The notes: generated by a model not told the origin, from the sequence alone. Counted from the stretch's first letter, positions 49,054-58,244 are shown. The stretch is 64,000 nt of DNA from Synechococcus sp. HJ21-Hayes (GCF_024345835.1 NZ_JAGQBW010000007.1:81366-145365), one strand, 5' to 3'. Program-made: numbers and translations.

Positions 49054-49497
49054 TCAGGCCACAAAACGCTTGTACAGCCAGCGCACGAAACCGCCCACCA
49101 CCGGCACCGGCTCAAACGTGGGGCCCACGAAATCGAAATAGTCGCGATGATCAACAATGCGGCCATCCGCCCCGAAACGCAGGCGGCTGGTACCGGGGTA
49201 GATGAATTCGATGCCCTTGATCTTCAGGCCCATGCGCCACTCCACGAAGGCTGTGTCGCCATCGAGGGCCACGGCCTCAGCCTCCAGGAACACATCGTCG
49301 CAGCGCTGCACCAGCCCCTGCTGGGCCAGGATATAAGCGTCGACGCCGTCCTTGCTCTGGGTGGGGTCTTCGAAGTGCACGTTTTCGGCATACACCTTTC
49401 GCCATTGCTCGGCCGTGGGTGCGGCCACCCCGTAGGGCTTGGTGAACAGTTGCCGCAGGCTTGCCTGGTTCAGGGGCGGTGTGATGGCGTCAGGCAT
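49054..49497 (-). CDS. nuclear transport factor 2 / SnoaL-like protein
   Basis: A 147-residue alpha+beta cone-fold protein: VYAENVHFEDPTQSKDGVDA, then VEWRMGLKIKGIEFIYPGTS and DGRIVDHRDYFDF, the standard NTF2-like pattern. No catalytic assignment is possible. ATG 49497 is preferred; a longer frame to 49557 has an unlikely start. It is 24 bases after the start of the deoxyribosyltransferase gene on the same strand. Confidence 0.75.
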   Translation of the reverse strand: MPDAITPPLNQASLRQLFTKPYGVAAPTAEQWRKVYAENVHFEDPTQSKDGVDAYILAQQGLVQRCDDVFLEAEAVALDGDTAFVEWRMGLKIKGIEFIYPGTSRLRFGADGRIVDHRDYFDFVGPTFEPVPVVGGFVRWLYKRFVA

Positions 49498-49641
49498 GGC
49501 GATGGGGGCAGGTGTGGCGTTCAGCCTGGCAACGGCCAACCCCGGGCTGCGAGCCATGGGTATGCTCCAGCCATGGAATCGCTCCCCTTCGGCGTGCCGC
49601 TGGCCGTTGTGCTGAATCCGGCGGAGTCCTGAGGTCTGAAA

Positions 49642-49821
49642 TCAGCGCTGGTCGTTGCCAGGGCCCGCTGGGCCCGCTGCAACGCTTTCCAGCTCCAGTA
49701 GATCCTCAGCCAGTAGCAGCAGGGAAATGCCCATCAGGGCCAGGGACGTGCCACGGTGCTGATCGCCGGTGAGCTCGATGGTTCGAGCGGCCTGCAGATG
49801 CTGGGGCCAGCTGAGGCGCAT
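49642..49821 (-). CDS. small hypothetical protein
   Basis: A 59-residue protein from the internal ATG at 49821, with LQAARTIELTGDQHRGTSLA followed by MGISLLLLAEDLLELESV and a glycine/proline tail. Third positions are G/C-rich as in real genes here. The longer frame upstream of this ATG is serine/cysteine-rich and antisense to the NblA-like gene, so I exclude it. Confidence 0.5.
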   Translation of the reverse strand: MRLSWPQHLQAARTIELTGDQHRGTSLALMGISLLLLAEDLLELESVAAGPAGPGNDQR

Positions 49822-49978
49822 GGGGAGAGGGGGCGATTGCTCATCAATACCATTGGCACTGCTTATCGAGATGGGCATTACATAACTTGCAATGCTGTTG
49901 TCTGGCGCTCTTGTAGTGCTCGCTACGACCGCTCTGTGCCTGCTCGATACCTTTGCATCACCCATCGGGAGTGAGGCC

Positions 49979-50188
49979 ATGTCCATGCCGATTGATCTCT
50001 CCATCGCACAGCAATTCGAGATTGAGCGCTTCAATCGCGTGATTGATGCCTCTGTGGATCCCGCTGAACTGCAGCAACTGGCGAAACAGTTGCTGCAGGC
50101 CTGGCACACCCAGAAGGCTGCCACCAACTGGGCCATCAGTCAGCAGTCGTCCGCCTCCACCGCCTTCCAGCCAGCAGGCCCTGAGTGA
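49979..50188 (+). CDS. NblA-like small helical protein
   Basis: A 69-residue protein: DLSIAQQFEIERFNRVIDA, then ELQQLAKQLLQAWHTQKAA and TNWAISQQ. The pattern (helix with QQFExxRF, short loop, helix with ELQxLxxxLL) recalls NblA/Ycf18, the phycobilisome-degradation adaptor. The second helix continues differently, so this is a resemblance and not a firm match. GGGAG lies eight bases before the ATG. The preceding hydrophobic frame is probably not part of it. Confidence 0.5.
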   Translation: MSMPIDLSIAQQFEIERFNRVIDASVDPAELQQLAKQLLQAWHTQKAATNWAISQQSSASTAFQPAGPE

Positions 50189-50217
50189 GTTGCTGCGTGG
50201 ATCCCGGCCCGGTGGCC

Positions 50218-50361
50218 TCAGGGCTTGGCTGTGCGTTGGCGGCGGCAGCGCTCTGAGCAGTAGCGCACTTCCTCCCAAACGTCCTTCCACTTTTTCCGCC
50301 ACTGGAAGGGGCGCTGGCAAACGGGGCAGATCTTGGTGGGGCGCTCGGCGTGGTGGGGCAT
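50218..50361 (-). CDS. DUF2256 zinc-ribbon protein
   Basis: A 47-residue protein with two cysteine pairs, [16 protein letters not shown] and [13 protein letters not shown], the signature of DUF2256. It probably binds zinc. It lies 13 bases after the flavoprotein gene. ATG 50361 gives the usual family length. Confidence 0.85.
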   Translation of the reverse strand: MPHHAERPTKICPVCQRPFQWRKKWKDVWEEVRYCSERCRRQRTAKP

Positions 50362-50374
50362 CAGTGCGGGAGGG

Positions 50375-50947
50375 TCAGGGATTGAGGCGCTGCTCCGCCC
50401 AGCCATCTTCGCGGCACCAGCGGCTGCGGCGGTGGGGGTGGTTGGTGAGCTGCAGCAGCTCCACTTGCTCCAGCCCAATGCGCAGCAGCTGGAAGCAGGT
50501 GGGGATCGGCAGGTGATCGCTCAGTTCGGCGGGGAAGCCGGCCTCGCCATCGAGCGGCTCGCCCGGTGCCGGCCAGCCCCACAAGGCGCGGCCACCCGGG
50601 GTGAGGCCCTGCCAGTGCCGTTGCCGCTCGCTGGCCTCCAGCTCGGCCGCCAGGTTCAGCACCGCACCGCGCAGGCGGAACTGGCAGCGGGCCTTGGGCA
50701 GCAGCCACCCCAGCTCCACCGCCGGCTGGTGGCGCAGTTCGGTGGCCTTGGCGCTGCGGCCATCGGTGAGCAGATCCAGTTCCGCAGCGCCGGCCCAGCC
50801 GCGGAACACCAGGGTGCGCAGCCGCGGCGTGCCATCGGCCGCCACGCTGGCCAGCTGCAACCAGCGGGCCTGGGGTGAGCGCCCCTCCCGCTCGCGTGCC
50901 CCGCGCAGCAGGGGCCGCCAGGGCGGCAGTGGATCAACGCTGGCCAT
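50375..50947 (-). CDS. PPOX-class FMN-binding protein (pyridoxamine oxidase-like)
   Basis: A 190-residue split-barrel protein: [45 protein letters not shown] and a C-terminal RLNP, the pattern of the cyanobacterial Alr4036-type FMN-dependent family. It is related to pyridoxamine phosphate oxidase but the substrate is unknown. The DUF2256 gene follows. Confidence 0.83.
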   Translation of the reverse strand: MASVDPLPPWRPLLRGAREREGRSPQARWLQLASVAADGTPRLRTLVFRGWAGAAELDLLTDGRSAKATELRHQPAVELGWLLPKARCQFRLRGAVLNLAAELEASERQRHWQGLTPGGRALWGWPAPGEPLDGEAGFPAELSDHLPIPTCFQLLRIGLEQVELLQLTNHPHRRSRWCREDGWAEQRLNP

Positions 50948-50996
50948 GGCTGCAGGCTAGGGAGGCCCAGAACCCACCAGAACGCCGAGGTGCTGT

Positions 50997-51179
50997 ATGG
51001 CCAGGCACTACCGGATCCAGCGGGACGATGGCGGCCAGGACGCCATCACCGGCCAGGTGTTTGCCAGCTACGACGAGGCCCACGTGGTGCTCGAGCGCTA
51101 TTACGCCGATCTGTGCTGCTCCGATGATCGGCTGTACTACAGCATCGAGGAGGAGAGTGCCGCCTCACCCCGGCGGTAG
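50997..51179 (+). CDS. small conserved cyanobacterial protein
   Basis: A 60-residue protein: HYRIQRDDGGQDAITGQVFA, SYDEAHVVLERYYADLCCSD and DRLYYSIEEE. The tyrosine-rich YYxDxCCSDD pattern looks conserved in cyanobacteria, but no function is known to me. Its last 43 bases overlap the convergent GH57 gene. Confidence 0.6.
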   Translation: MARHYRIQRDDGGQDAITGQVFASYDEAHVVLERYYADLCCSDDRLYYSIEEESAASPRR

Positions 51180-52591
51180 ATCTCCGTGGCGTAGTCGGTC
51201 CAGGTGCCCTGGCCCCAGTAGCGGAAGCAGCTGGTTTGCAACAGCAGCAGCTGCAACAGGGCCTGCTGGTAGGGCTGGCTGCGGGTCACGGCGGGGTCGG
51301 CCGCCACTGGAGCATCAAAGCGCTGGTGAAAGGCGGCGCTGAGGCGGTTCATCGGCTCCAGCACGTTGGTGTAGCCCTCCACCCAGCTGAGGTTGTTGGT
51401 CCAGGAGGCGCCGGCCATGGAGAAGCTGGGATCGCTGGCCTGGAGTGCGCCGATGGCGGCCTGCACCGCTTCCGGGCTGGTGGGTGCATCCAGGCGTTGC
51501 CACAGCTTGTGCTGCTGCACCGCCTGAATCCGGGGATAGGCCTCAGTGGTGACACCGGCGGCCTCCAGCAGTTCGAGGTATTCCGTGCCGTTGATCGCTG
51601 CCGTGCGTCCGCCTTCGCCCGTCAGCTTGCGATGGGCCTGGAGGAAGGCCTGGGGGAATTCGTTCATCATCACGCCGCCGTTTTCACCGTCGGCGATCTG
51701 GGACACCAGGGCGGGAATGGGGATGTCGCCCAGCGCCATCCGCCCCAGGCTCAGGGCCTCGTAGCAGGGCTGCATCTGGCCCACCAGCTTGGTGTCGGAG
51801 CCCTGGGTTTTGATCAGGGCGGTGATGCTCACCGTGTCGCCGCTGGAGCTGCGCGCCACCAGTTGATTGGGGATGTACTTCTGCTCGTGGCTGAGGCCGG
51901 AACCATCGAGGTTTTCCACGCTGTGTTCCTGCACCAGCAGCCAGCGGTAGCCACACTCCCGCAGGGCCTTCACGAAGGCATAGAGGGTGTCGGGATGATT
52001 GGGCAGGTGCATCTCTGGTGGCGAGAAGCCCTTCACCCGTTGCAGGGCCGCATCACCAAACAGGGCGGCGAAGTGTTGCTGCCAGGCCAGGATCTGCAGC
52101 TTCAGATCGGGGATCGGCGTGGAAGGGGCCACAGCGTGGCTCCAGAAGGTGCCCAGCCACTCCACGTGGGGTTGCATGGTGGGATCGCAGGCCAGATATC
52201 GCAGGGCCTCGAGGATGTCGACGCGGCCCATCTGCTCGAACCCCCAGAGCAGATTGCCGGAATAATCCAGCATGATCCGTGGGTTGCAGCCTTCGCTGAT
52301 CAGTTGGGGAATGAACTCGGCCAGACGCCGGTAGCACTGGGCGAAGGGTTCGGCGTTGTGGTTATCGCCCTCGCCCGGATGCTCAACCATGTATTGCAGA
52401 TGGGAGATCAGCTCTCCGCTGGCCCCGGCCGGAATCGTGGGCTGGTGCATGTGCAGGGCACAGGCGAAGGCGGAGCAGATCTGCTCCAGCTGAAGCTTGG
52501 TGTTGGGCAGAAACACGGGTTGGTTCTGCTGCACCAGGGCCAGGATCTCTGCCTCGCGTCCAGCGATTGACGGCAGGGCGTTGGCACTCAC
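51137..52591 (-). CDS. glycoside hydrolase family 57-like protein
   Basis: The 484-residue protein shows GH57 features: CALHMHQPTIPAG at the first beta strand, the GFSPPEMHLP region where the catalytic glutamate is expected and HNAEPFAQCYRR. GH57 enzymes are alpha-amylases, branching enzymes and related glucanases. The start overlaps the stop of a GT2 gene, which suggests a joint role in a polysaccharide. Confidence 0.82.
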   Translation of the reverse strand: MSANALPSIAGREAEILALVQQNQPVFLPNTKLQLEQICSAFACALHMHQPTIPAGASGELISHLQYMVEHPGEGDNHNAEPFAQCYRRLAEFIPQLISEGCNPRIMLDYSGNLLWGFEQMGRVDILEALRYLACDPTMQPHVEWLGTFWSHAVAPSTPIPDLKLQILAWQQHFAALFGDAALQRVKGFSPPEMHLPNHPDTLYAFVKALRECGYRWLLVQEHSVENLDGSGLSHEQKYIPNQLVARSSSGDTVSITALIKTQGSDTKLVGQMQPCYEALSLGRMALGDIPIPALVSQIADGENGGVMMNEFPQAFLQAHRKLTGEGGRTAAINGTEYLELLEAAGVTTEAYPRIQAVQQHKLWQRLDAPTSPEAVQAAIGALQASDPSFSMAGASWTNNLSWVEGYTNVLEPMNRLSAAFHQRFDAPVAADPAVTRSQPYQQALLQLLLLQTSCFRYWGQGTWTDYATEIYRRGEAALSSSML

Positions 52592-53346
52592 AGGCTCACC
52601 ATGGTCTGGCGGATCAGAGGCACCGAGGTGTTTGGCTGCTGCTGCTGAGCGAGAATGGATGCTCCGCGCTCCCAGGCAGAGCGGCGCGACAACAGCTCCA
52701 AATCATCAAACCAGGCGGCTTTCGTCATCTGGCCAACATGCAGGCGTATGTGATACACGTAATCAGCAATCAACACACCTGGGGCACTACTGGTCACCGC
52801 GATCATCATGCCCACATCTTCGCCTTGAGGCAGGCCCATCCAGCCACCGACGCGTTTGAGCAAGGCAGCCTCCACCAGCAGGGTGGTTGGGCCTAGGGGA
52901 ATGCTGTCATGGGGGGATGGCCATGCGCGCCAGATATCACCCGCCAGGCATGGTCCCGCAGAGACAATAGCGGGATCATTCTTGAGGTCGTCCGTGCAAT
53001 ATCCCGCTGCCCATAAGGCCCCTGTCTGGCCTTCGATTGCCGCCAGACGTTGGTCGATGGAGTAGGGATAAAGCCAGTCGTCATCGTCGGCGCTGGTGAT
53101 CCACTCACCCCGAGCCACAAGCAACCCCAGATTCCGAGCTGCGGCCTGACCAATGGGCCGGGTGGAGGCGATCACGGTGGCGTTGGCCGCCAGCTCCGCG
53201 GGGAGGGCTTCGATGCCGTTGCCATCAACGACGATCACATGTTCGATGCTGCAGCTATTGGCAGCGAGGCTGCGATTTAAATCGCTCAACATGGGCAACC
53301 GATCCGGCAAAAGCCTGGTCGGTGTGATGACGCTTACGGTCGTCAA
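52588..53346 (-). CDS. family 2 glycosyltransferase
   Basis: A 252-residue GT-A fold enzyme: TVSVITPTRLLPDRLPML at the nucleotide-sugar site, NLGLLVARGEWITSADDDD (the DXD motif) and GGWMGLPQGEDVGMM further on. The donor and acceptor are unknown. It overlaps the GH57 gene by four bases and is the upstream gene of the pair. Confidence 0.85.
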   Translation of the reverse strand: MTTVSVITPTRLLPDRLPMLSDLNRSLAANSCSIEHVIVVDGNGIEALPAELAANATVIASTRPIGQAAARNLGLLVARGEWITSADDDDWLYPYSIDQRLAAIEGQTGALWAAGYCTDDLKNDPAIVSAGPCLAGDIWRAWPSPHDSIPLGPTTLLVEAALLKRVGGWMGLPQGEDVGMMIAVTSSAPGVLIADYVYHIRLHVGQMTKAAWFDDLELLSRRSAWERGASILAQQQQPNTSVPLIRQTMVSL

Positions 53347-53376
53347 ATGGGAGGCGTCATTGCGAACCCCTTGACG

Positions 53377-53592
53377 CTAGTCGAGCCGGTTGGATTGCCT
53401 TGGCCAGAAGGGACAGAAGGCCCCACCTTCGGCCCGCTCCTCTGCTGGGCGGCTTCGTAGGCTGAAGCGGCGCCAGACGCTGGCAAACAGACGTTTGCGT
53501 TCAACACCGACCAGATCTTCGCCATCCACGGCAGCAACAACAACCGTGTCGCTGGGAGCTGGGGGGGTGATCTGTGCCCATGGACTCAGCAC
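53377..53592 (-). CDS. small hypothetical protein
   Basis: A GTG-started frame of 71 residues: SDTVVVAAVDGEDLVGVERK then RLFASVWRRFSLRSRP and a basic/aromatic C-terminus. Composition is protein-like and it would share a divergent promoter with the P450 gene. No family is recognised. Confidence 0.4.
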   Translation of the reverse strand: MLSPWAQITPPAPSDTVVVAAVDGEDLVGVERKRLFASVWRRFSLRSRPAEERAEGGAFCPFWPRQSNRLD

Positions 53593-53598
53593 GTTGTG

Positions 53599-54885
53599 AT
53601 GCCCCTCTCTCCTCGCCCACTGCCAAGCACCGGCGCCATCAGCGGCGTCCTGGAGGCGCTGGCGTTCTTCCGCGATGCGGACTTTGCCCGCGGCCGCTTC
53701 GAGCGCTACGGCGATGTGTTCGAAACGACGTTGCTGGGCCAGCCGCTGGTGTTCATCCGCGGCGAGCGGGCGATCACGGATCTGCTCAGCCAGCCCGAAA
53801 GCACTGAGGGCTGGTGGCCGGAGAGCGTGCGGCAGCTGCTGGGGAGCCGTTCGCTGGCCAACCGCAACGGCGCCGATCACCGCGCCCGGCGGCGGGTGGT
53901 GGGCCAGCTGTTCTCGGCGGCGGCGCTACGGCGCTACAGCCCGGCGATCACCGATCTGGTGGAGGAGCTGGCGGCGGAGCTGAACGCGGGCCGCGAACCG
54001 ATCGCCCTGGTGGAGCGGATGCGGCGTTTTGCCTTCGCGGTGATCGCCGACGTGGTGCTGGGCCTGGAGCGGGGCGATAGCGAGGCCCTGTTCGCAGACT
54101 TCGAAATCTGGACGCGGGCGCTGTTCTCGGTGCCGATCGCCCTGCCTGGCAGTCCCTTCGCCCGGGCGCTGCAGGCGCGCTCGCGGCTGCTTGAGCGGCT
54201 GCGGCGCGTGCTGGAGAGGGCCCAGGAGCGCCCCACCGGTGGCCTGGATCTGCTCAGCGGCGGCCTCGATGAGGCGGGGCTGCCGCTCACGGACGACGAC
54301 CTCGTGGAGCAGTTGCTGTTGCTGCTCTTCGCCGGCTACGAAACCACGGCCTCCTCGTTGAGCTGCCTGATGGCGGCGCTCCTGCAGCACCCGGCGGAGC
54401 TGGCCTGGCTGCAGGAGGAGATCAGCAGCCAGGCCTGGCCCCTGGCGGAGGGGGCGCCGACCCCGCGGCTCACGGCGGTGGTGCAGGAGGTGATGCGCCT
54501 CAACCCGCCGGTGGGTGGCTTCTTCCGGCGCACCACCCAGCCGCTGGAGCTGGCTGGCGTGCTGGTGCCCGCCGGGCGGGTGGTGCAGGTGGCGCTGGCG
54601 GCCTCCAATCGGCTGGCCGGCAACGGCGCGGATGATCTGGATGCCTTCCGCCCCCAGCGCCATCTCGACCCCAACAATGGCCTCACGCTGCTGCCCTTCG
54701 GCGGCGGCGATCGCGTGTGCCTGGGCAAGGCGCTGGCGGAGCTGGAGATCCGGCTGATGGCGGTGGGCCTGCTGCGCCAGTGCCAGCTGCAGCTGGTGCC
54801 CAACCAGGACCTCAGCCTGGCGCTGATCCCCAGCCCCAGCCCGCGGGATGGGCTGCTGGTGATGGCGGCGCCTGGTCCGCTCTAG
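53599..54885 (+). CDS. cytochrome P450
   Basis: A 428-residue soluble P450. The I-helix oxygen motif AGYETT is at about 245-250, the ExxR pair in QEVMRL at about 297-300 and the haem-ligand loop PFGGGDRVCLGKAL has its cysteine near 374. It most resembles cyanobacterial CYP120/CYP110-type enzymes acting on retinoids, alkanes or fatty acids; the substrate is not known. A GTG lies one codon upstream. No ferredoxin gene is adjacent. Confidence 0.93.
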   Translation: MPLSPRPLPSTGAISGVLEALAFFRDADFARGRFERYGDVFETTLLGQPLVFIRGERAITDLLSQPESTEGWWPESVRQLLGSRSLANRNGADHRARRRVVGQLFSAAALRRYSPAITDLVEELAAELNAGREPIALVERMRRFAFAVIADVVLGLERGDSEALFADFEIWTRALFSVPIALPGSPFARALQARSRLLERLRRVLERAQERPTGGLDLLSGGLDEAGLPLTDDDLVEQLLLLLFAGYETTASSLSCLMAALLQHPAELAWLQEEISSQAWPLAEGAPTPRLTAVVQEVMRLNPPVGGFFRRTTQPLELAGVLVPAGRVVQVALAASNRLAGNGADDLDAFRPQRHLDPNNGLTLLPFGGGDRVCLGKALAELEIRLMAVGLLRQCQLQLVPNQDLSLALIPSPSPRDGLLVMAAPGPL

Positions 54886-54959
54886 GACGCATTGCTGATC
54901 CACAGGCTGAGTGCCTGGCAGCGGCGAATGTGCTGGCTGGCGTGCGGGGGGAGGATCCC

Positions 54960-56315
54960 ATGACCGCAACTTCAGGCGTTGCCGTGCTCATCCTGCTCAC
55001 GACCCCACCCGAAGGCCCCGCCTACCTGGCTGGGACCCTGTTACCGCGTGGTTTTTTCCTCGGACTGGGGCTGATGTATCTGGCGGCTCTGGCCGTCGAT
55101 CGACTGGCGGCTGGGTGGCGTCTGCCGGGGGCAGCGGCCGTGTTGCTGCTGGGCCTCGCCATCCCCAGCGACCTCCTGGCCCGCACCGAGCCCCTGGCCC
55201 CGTTGCAGCTGGAGACGCTGCACCGGGTGAGCTTGGCGCTTCTGCTCTTCTATGCCGGGCTGCGAACCAATCTGCGCCGCATCCATGGCATGAAGGCCGC
55301 CGGACTGCGGCTGGGCACGTTGGGCTTGCTGATCACGGTGTTGATCGCAGGCCTGGCGCTGTGGTTGCTGGCCCCTGGCCTGCCCGGAGGGCTGCCGCCA
55401 TCGGTGGTTTGGCTTGTGGTGTGTTGCCTTGCGGCCACCGACAGCGGCGCCCTCGAGGATCTGCTGGTGGCCCTGCGCCACAGCGTGAGTGGCCGCCTCA
55501 GCCATTTGTTGGAGTTTGAAGCGGCCCTCAGCACCGTGATGGCGCTGTTGTGCTTTGGCTTTGTGGCCGCGATCCTGCAGGTTCAGGCCCATGGCGACCA
55601 CCAGTCGCTGCATGCGGCGCTGACGAGTCGGTTGCCGGAGCAACTGGGGGCGTTGGCCCTGCATGTGCTGGCCGGGATGGTGGCCGGGGTTGCGGTGGGA
55701 GGCCTGGCTCCGCGGCTGATCGATCGCCTGGTGCGCTCCGACCAGCAGCTCCTGTTGGTGGCTGTGGCCCTCGCGTTCGTGGCCTTCGGCTTTGGCCAGT
55801 TGCTGGGGGGTGGTGGCCTGCTGGCGGTGTTTCTGGCCGGGGTGTGCCTCTCCAACGGCCGCTACCGCATCGACCGTTTCGAGCAGCAGGCGCTGGGGCG
55901 CGTGATGCAGCCGTTCAACACCGCCGCCGAACTCACGGTGCTTCTGCTGCTGGGGCTGATGGTGCAACCAGAGGCGCTGGGTTCGGTGTTGCCGGTTGGG
56001 CAGGGCCTGGCGCTGGTGTTACCCCTGGCCCGGTTGGTGGGGGTGTGGCTGGTGCTTCGCCCGCCGGCCTTTCCGCGCGGCGACCGCCTGATCATGGCGG
56101 GCTGCGGCATGCGGGGTGCCGTGCCCCTCGCCCTCACCGTTTCGCTTACCGAGGAGCTTCCCCATCTGCGGGGCATCACGGCGGCGGCGGTTGAACCGCT
56201 CGCCGACCAGCTCCTGGCCCTGGTCTTTGTGGTGGTGCTGATTGATCTGGTGCTGCAGCCGCTGGCGATGCGACAGCTGTTGCATGCCATCGCAGCCCCT
56301 CGGCCCTCTGCCTGA
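54960..56315 (+). CDS. CPA1-type sodium/proton (or potassium/proton) antiporter
   Basis: A 451-residue membrane protein with about 12 spans. It shows ATDSGALEDLL in the transport core (the conserved aspartate of CPA antiporters), GFGQLLGGGGLLAVFLAGV and the C-terminal GCGMRGAVPLALT motif. It exchanges cations for protons. It follows the P450 gene after 74 bases. ATG 54960 is chosen over frames reaching into the P450 gene. Confidence 0.88.
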   Translation: MTATSGVAVLILLTTPPEGPAYLAGTLLPRGFFLGLGLMYLAALAVDRLAAGWRLPGAAAVLLLGLAIPSDLLARTEPLAPLQLETLHRVSLALLLFYAGLRTNLRRIHGMKAAGLRLGTLGLLITVLIAGLALWLLAPGLPGGLPPSVVWLVVCCLAATDSGALEDLLVALRHSVSGRLSHLLEFEAALSTVMALLCFGFVAAILQVQAHGDHQSLHAALTSRLPEQLGALALHVLAGMVAGVAVGGLAPRLIDRLVRSDQQLLLVAVALAFVAFGFGQLLGGGGLLAVFLAGVCLSNGRYRIDRFEQQALGRVMQPFNTAAELTVLLLLGLMVQPEALGSVLPVGQGLALVLPLARLVGVWLVLRPPAFPRGDRLIMAGCGMRGAVPLALTVSLTEELPHLRGITAAAVEPLADQLLALVFVVVLIDLVLQPLAMRQLLHAIAAPRPSA

Positions 56316-56323
56316 AAACCGCG

Positions 56324-57022
56324 TCACAAGGGGTTGGTGCTGCCCTCTGTGAAGGGAGAGTGCTCCACGAGGTTGGCGATCCCCAGCTGCTCACGCCACT
56401 CGGCCAGTGGCCGTTGCCATCCCTCCTCCCACCGCTGGGCGAGCAGCGGCTTGCAGGTGCGGCCCAGCTCGAGTCCGTAGGCCACCGCCTGCCCCACGTC
56501 GACCTCGCCAGGGATCGGCCCCTCCAGGCAGCGGTGCAGCAGATCGGCCCCCAACAGCATGGCGCTGCCTGGCCAGCGCAGCTGCATCACGTTGATGGCA
56601 CTCAACGCCGCTTCCCCGGCGGGGGTGGGTGGGCAGCCGCACACCACATGCCAGAGGTCGTGGGTGTGGCGCACCCGTTGGTGCAGCCAGATGTCGTCGC
56701 CATCGGTGCCTTCCGCCAGCTGGGGATCCGGTAGAGGTTTCCCGCCGGCATTGGCAAACCAACTGGCATAGCCATGGCCGAGGCTGCCGCTGGGCATGGC
56801 CAGCAACGCCGTCTGGCTGGGCCAATGGCCCCAGTAGCGCTCGCGCAGCAGCGGCGCGATCGCCCCGCAGCTGCGCAGGGAGGCGCGGGCCGCATCGGCC
56901 ACCGGTGTGGAGTAGCTGCGGGTGAGCAGGTCGAAGCCGTGCCCCAGATCGTCTGGGTTCTGCACCAGGGCCGAGAGATCGGTGGCGAGGTGGAGCAGCT
57001 GGCGGCGGAGGGTGGGTCGCAT
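56324..57022 (-). CDS. Coq4-family protein
   Basis: A 232-residue protein with the Coq4 metal motif HDLWH in RVRHTHDLWHVVCG and flanking LGHGYASWFANAG. In mitochondria and some bacteria Coq4 acts in ubiquinone synthesis. Cyanobacteria make plastoquinone, so the role here is uncertain. It lies just downstream of the MpaB-like gene on the same strand. ATG 57022 is chosen. Confidence 0.8.
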   Translation of the reverse strand: MRPTLRRQLLHLATDLSALVQNPDDLGHGFDLLTRSYSTPVADAARASLRSCGAIAPLLRERYWGHWPSQTALLAMPSGSLGHGYASWFANAGGKPLPDPQLAEGTDGDDIWLHQRVRHTHDLWHVVCGCPPTPAGEAALSAINVMQLRWPGSAMLLGADLLHRCLEGPIPGEVDVGQAVAYGLELGRTCKPLLAQRWEEGWQRPLAEWREQLGIANLVEHSPFTEGSTNPL

Positions 57023-57179
57023 CGGGCCGGGGCTCGCCGCCGCAGTTGATCGGATGGGCTTGCGCCATCCTGGCCGAAGCACTCGATAAGCAGTACGGCG
57101 CCCCGGGGCGTCGTTCAGCCCGGCAGTGGCCATGAGGGAGTTGTTGTTGCACAACGCTCGGGGTGCGGGGTCGCGATGC

Positions 57180-58058
57180 TCAACGCGGCTCGGGCCGGTT
57201 CAGCTGCGGCAACAGCGGCGGCGGGCCCAGCTGGTCGAGCGCAAAGCAGCGGCCGTAGCTGGGTGTGGGGTGCATCGAGTAGAAGCGCGGCGAGGGCTCA
57301 GCGCCGAGACGTCGCCGCAGGGCCAGCCAGCCGCCGGCGATCCGGCTGCGGCTGCGCAGCGCCAGCAACACACCGCGCTGGAGGACGCCCGGCGCCGCGG
57401 GCCAGCCGAGGCTGCCGGCCACTTCATTGGCCAACAGGCTCTGGAGCACACGCCGCAGCAACGGTCGCAGTGACGCAGGCCAGTCGGCCAGCAGCATGCC
57501 CAGGGTGGCCTCCGCAATCCTCTGGTTGCTTGCGGCGTAGCGGAACGTCTCCTGCTCCACCCGCTCGTTGAGCGCCAGCAGCGCGGCCAGGCTGGACGGG
57601 ATCGCCGTGATCCCCATCCGCTCCCCCGCCGCCTGCCAGAAGCGGAACAGGTGCTCCCGCTCCTCGTGCGTCAGCCCACGCCAGCCATAGCGCTCAATCC
57701 ACCGGATCGGCTCGGCCACGAAGCTGGAGAGCACATACAGGAAATCGTCGTTGGTGATGGCGTAGTGGCCGTGGATGCGGTTCATGCGGGCGATCACCGC
57801 CGCGCCTTGTGCGCTGTCCAGTCCATGGCGTAGCAGCTCGGCCACCATTAAGCCGGTGTCGTCGTAGCGCTTGCGCGGCCGCTGTTCAAACTCGCCGGTG
57901 TGCGCCAGCAGCGCCGAGATCGAGGGAACGCAGAAGGTTTTCAGCAGTGCCAGTTCCAGGGCCCGGGTTACATCCCAGGGGAAGAGCACGCCAGCCAGCC
58001 GGTGGCAGCAGGCCTCGGAGGCCTCAAGGGTCCTGGGGTGGGGGCAGAGTTGATCCAA
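57180..58058 (-). CDS. MpaB/DUF2236 family oxygenase-like protein
   Basis: A 292-residue protein with the DUF2236 pattern RMNRIHGHYAITNDDFLYVL, SSFVAEPIRWIERYGWRGL and EEREHLFRFWQAAGERMGI. Members such as MpaB and latex-clearing protein are haem-dependent oxygenases. The only start is TTG at 58058. It precedes the Coq4 gene, with 157 bases between them. Confidence 0.8.
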   Translation of the reverse strand: MDQLCPHPRTLEASEACCHRLAGVLFPWDVTRALELALLKTFCVPSISALLAHTGEFEQRPRKRYDDTGLMVAELLRHGLDSAQGAAVIARMNRIHGHYAITNDDFLYVLSSFVAEPIRWIERYGWRGLTHEEREHLFRFWQAAGERMGITAIPSSLAALLALNERVEQETFRYAASNQRIAEATLGMLLADWPASLRPLLRRVLQSLLANEVAGSLGWPAAPGVLQRGVLLALRSRSRIAGGWLALRRRLGAEPSPRFYSMHPTPSYGRCFALDQLGPPPLLPQLNRPEPR

Positions 58059-58183
58059 AATCGCTCCCTTGGGGGACTTGCTGCCTGCCGACAGCCGCGC
58101 CTGCGTGAGGCACGTTCCATCAGCGTCGCCTTCTCAGCATCATTCTGGATTCACATCCAGCCCGCTCTAGCAATGGAAGCATT

Positions 58184-58210
58184 TTGATTGATTGATTGGT
58201 TGGTTGATTG
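58184..58210. repeat. TTGA/TTGG tetranucleotide repeat
   Basis: About six consecutive tetramers, alternating between TTGA and TTGG, in the gap between the MpaB-like gene and the SDR remnant. Such tracts are slippage-prone. No gene is read through it. Confidence 0.7.
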
Positions 58211-58244
58211 CCAGCATGGGCGAGTGTATTCGCCAGTTTACGCA

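Noticed and set aside
49892..49978. hydrophobic N-terminal extension of the NblA-like protein
   Set aside because: The ATG at 49979 has a good GGGAG ribosome site and the upstream part looks like promoter sequence.
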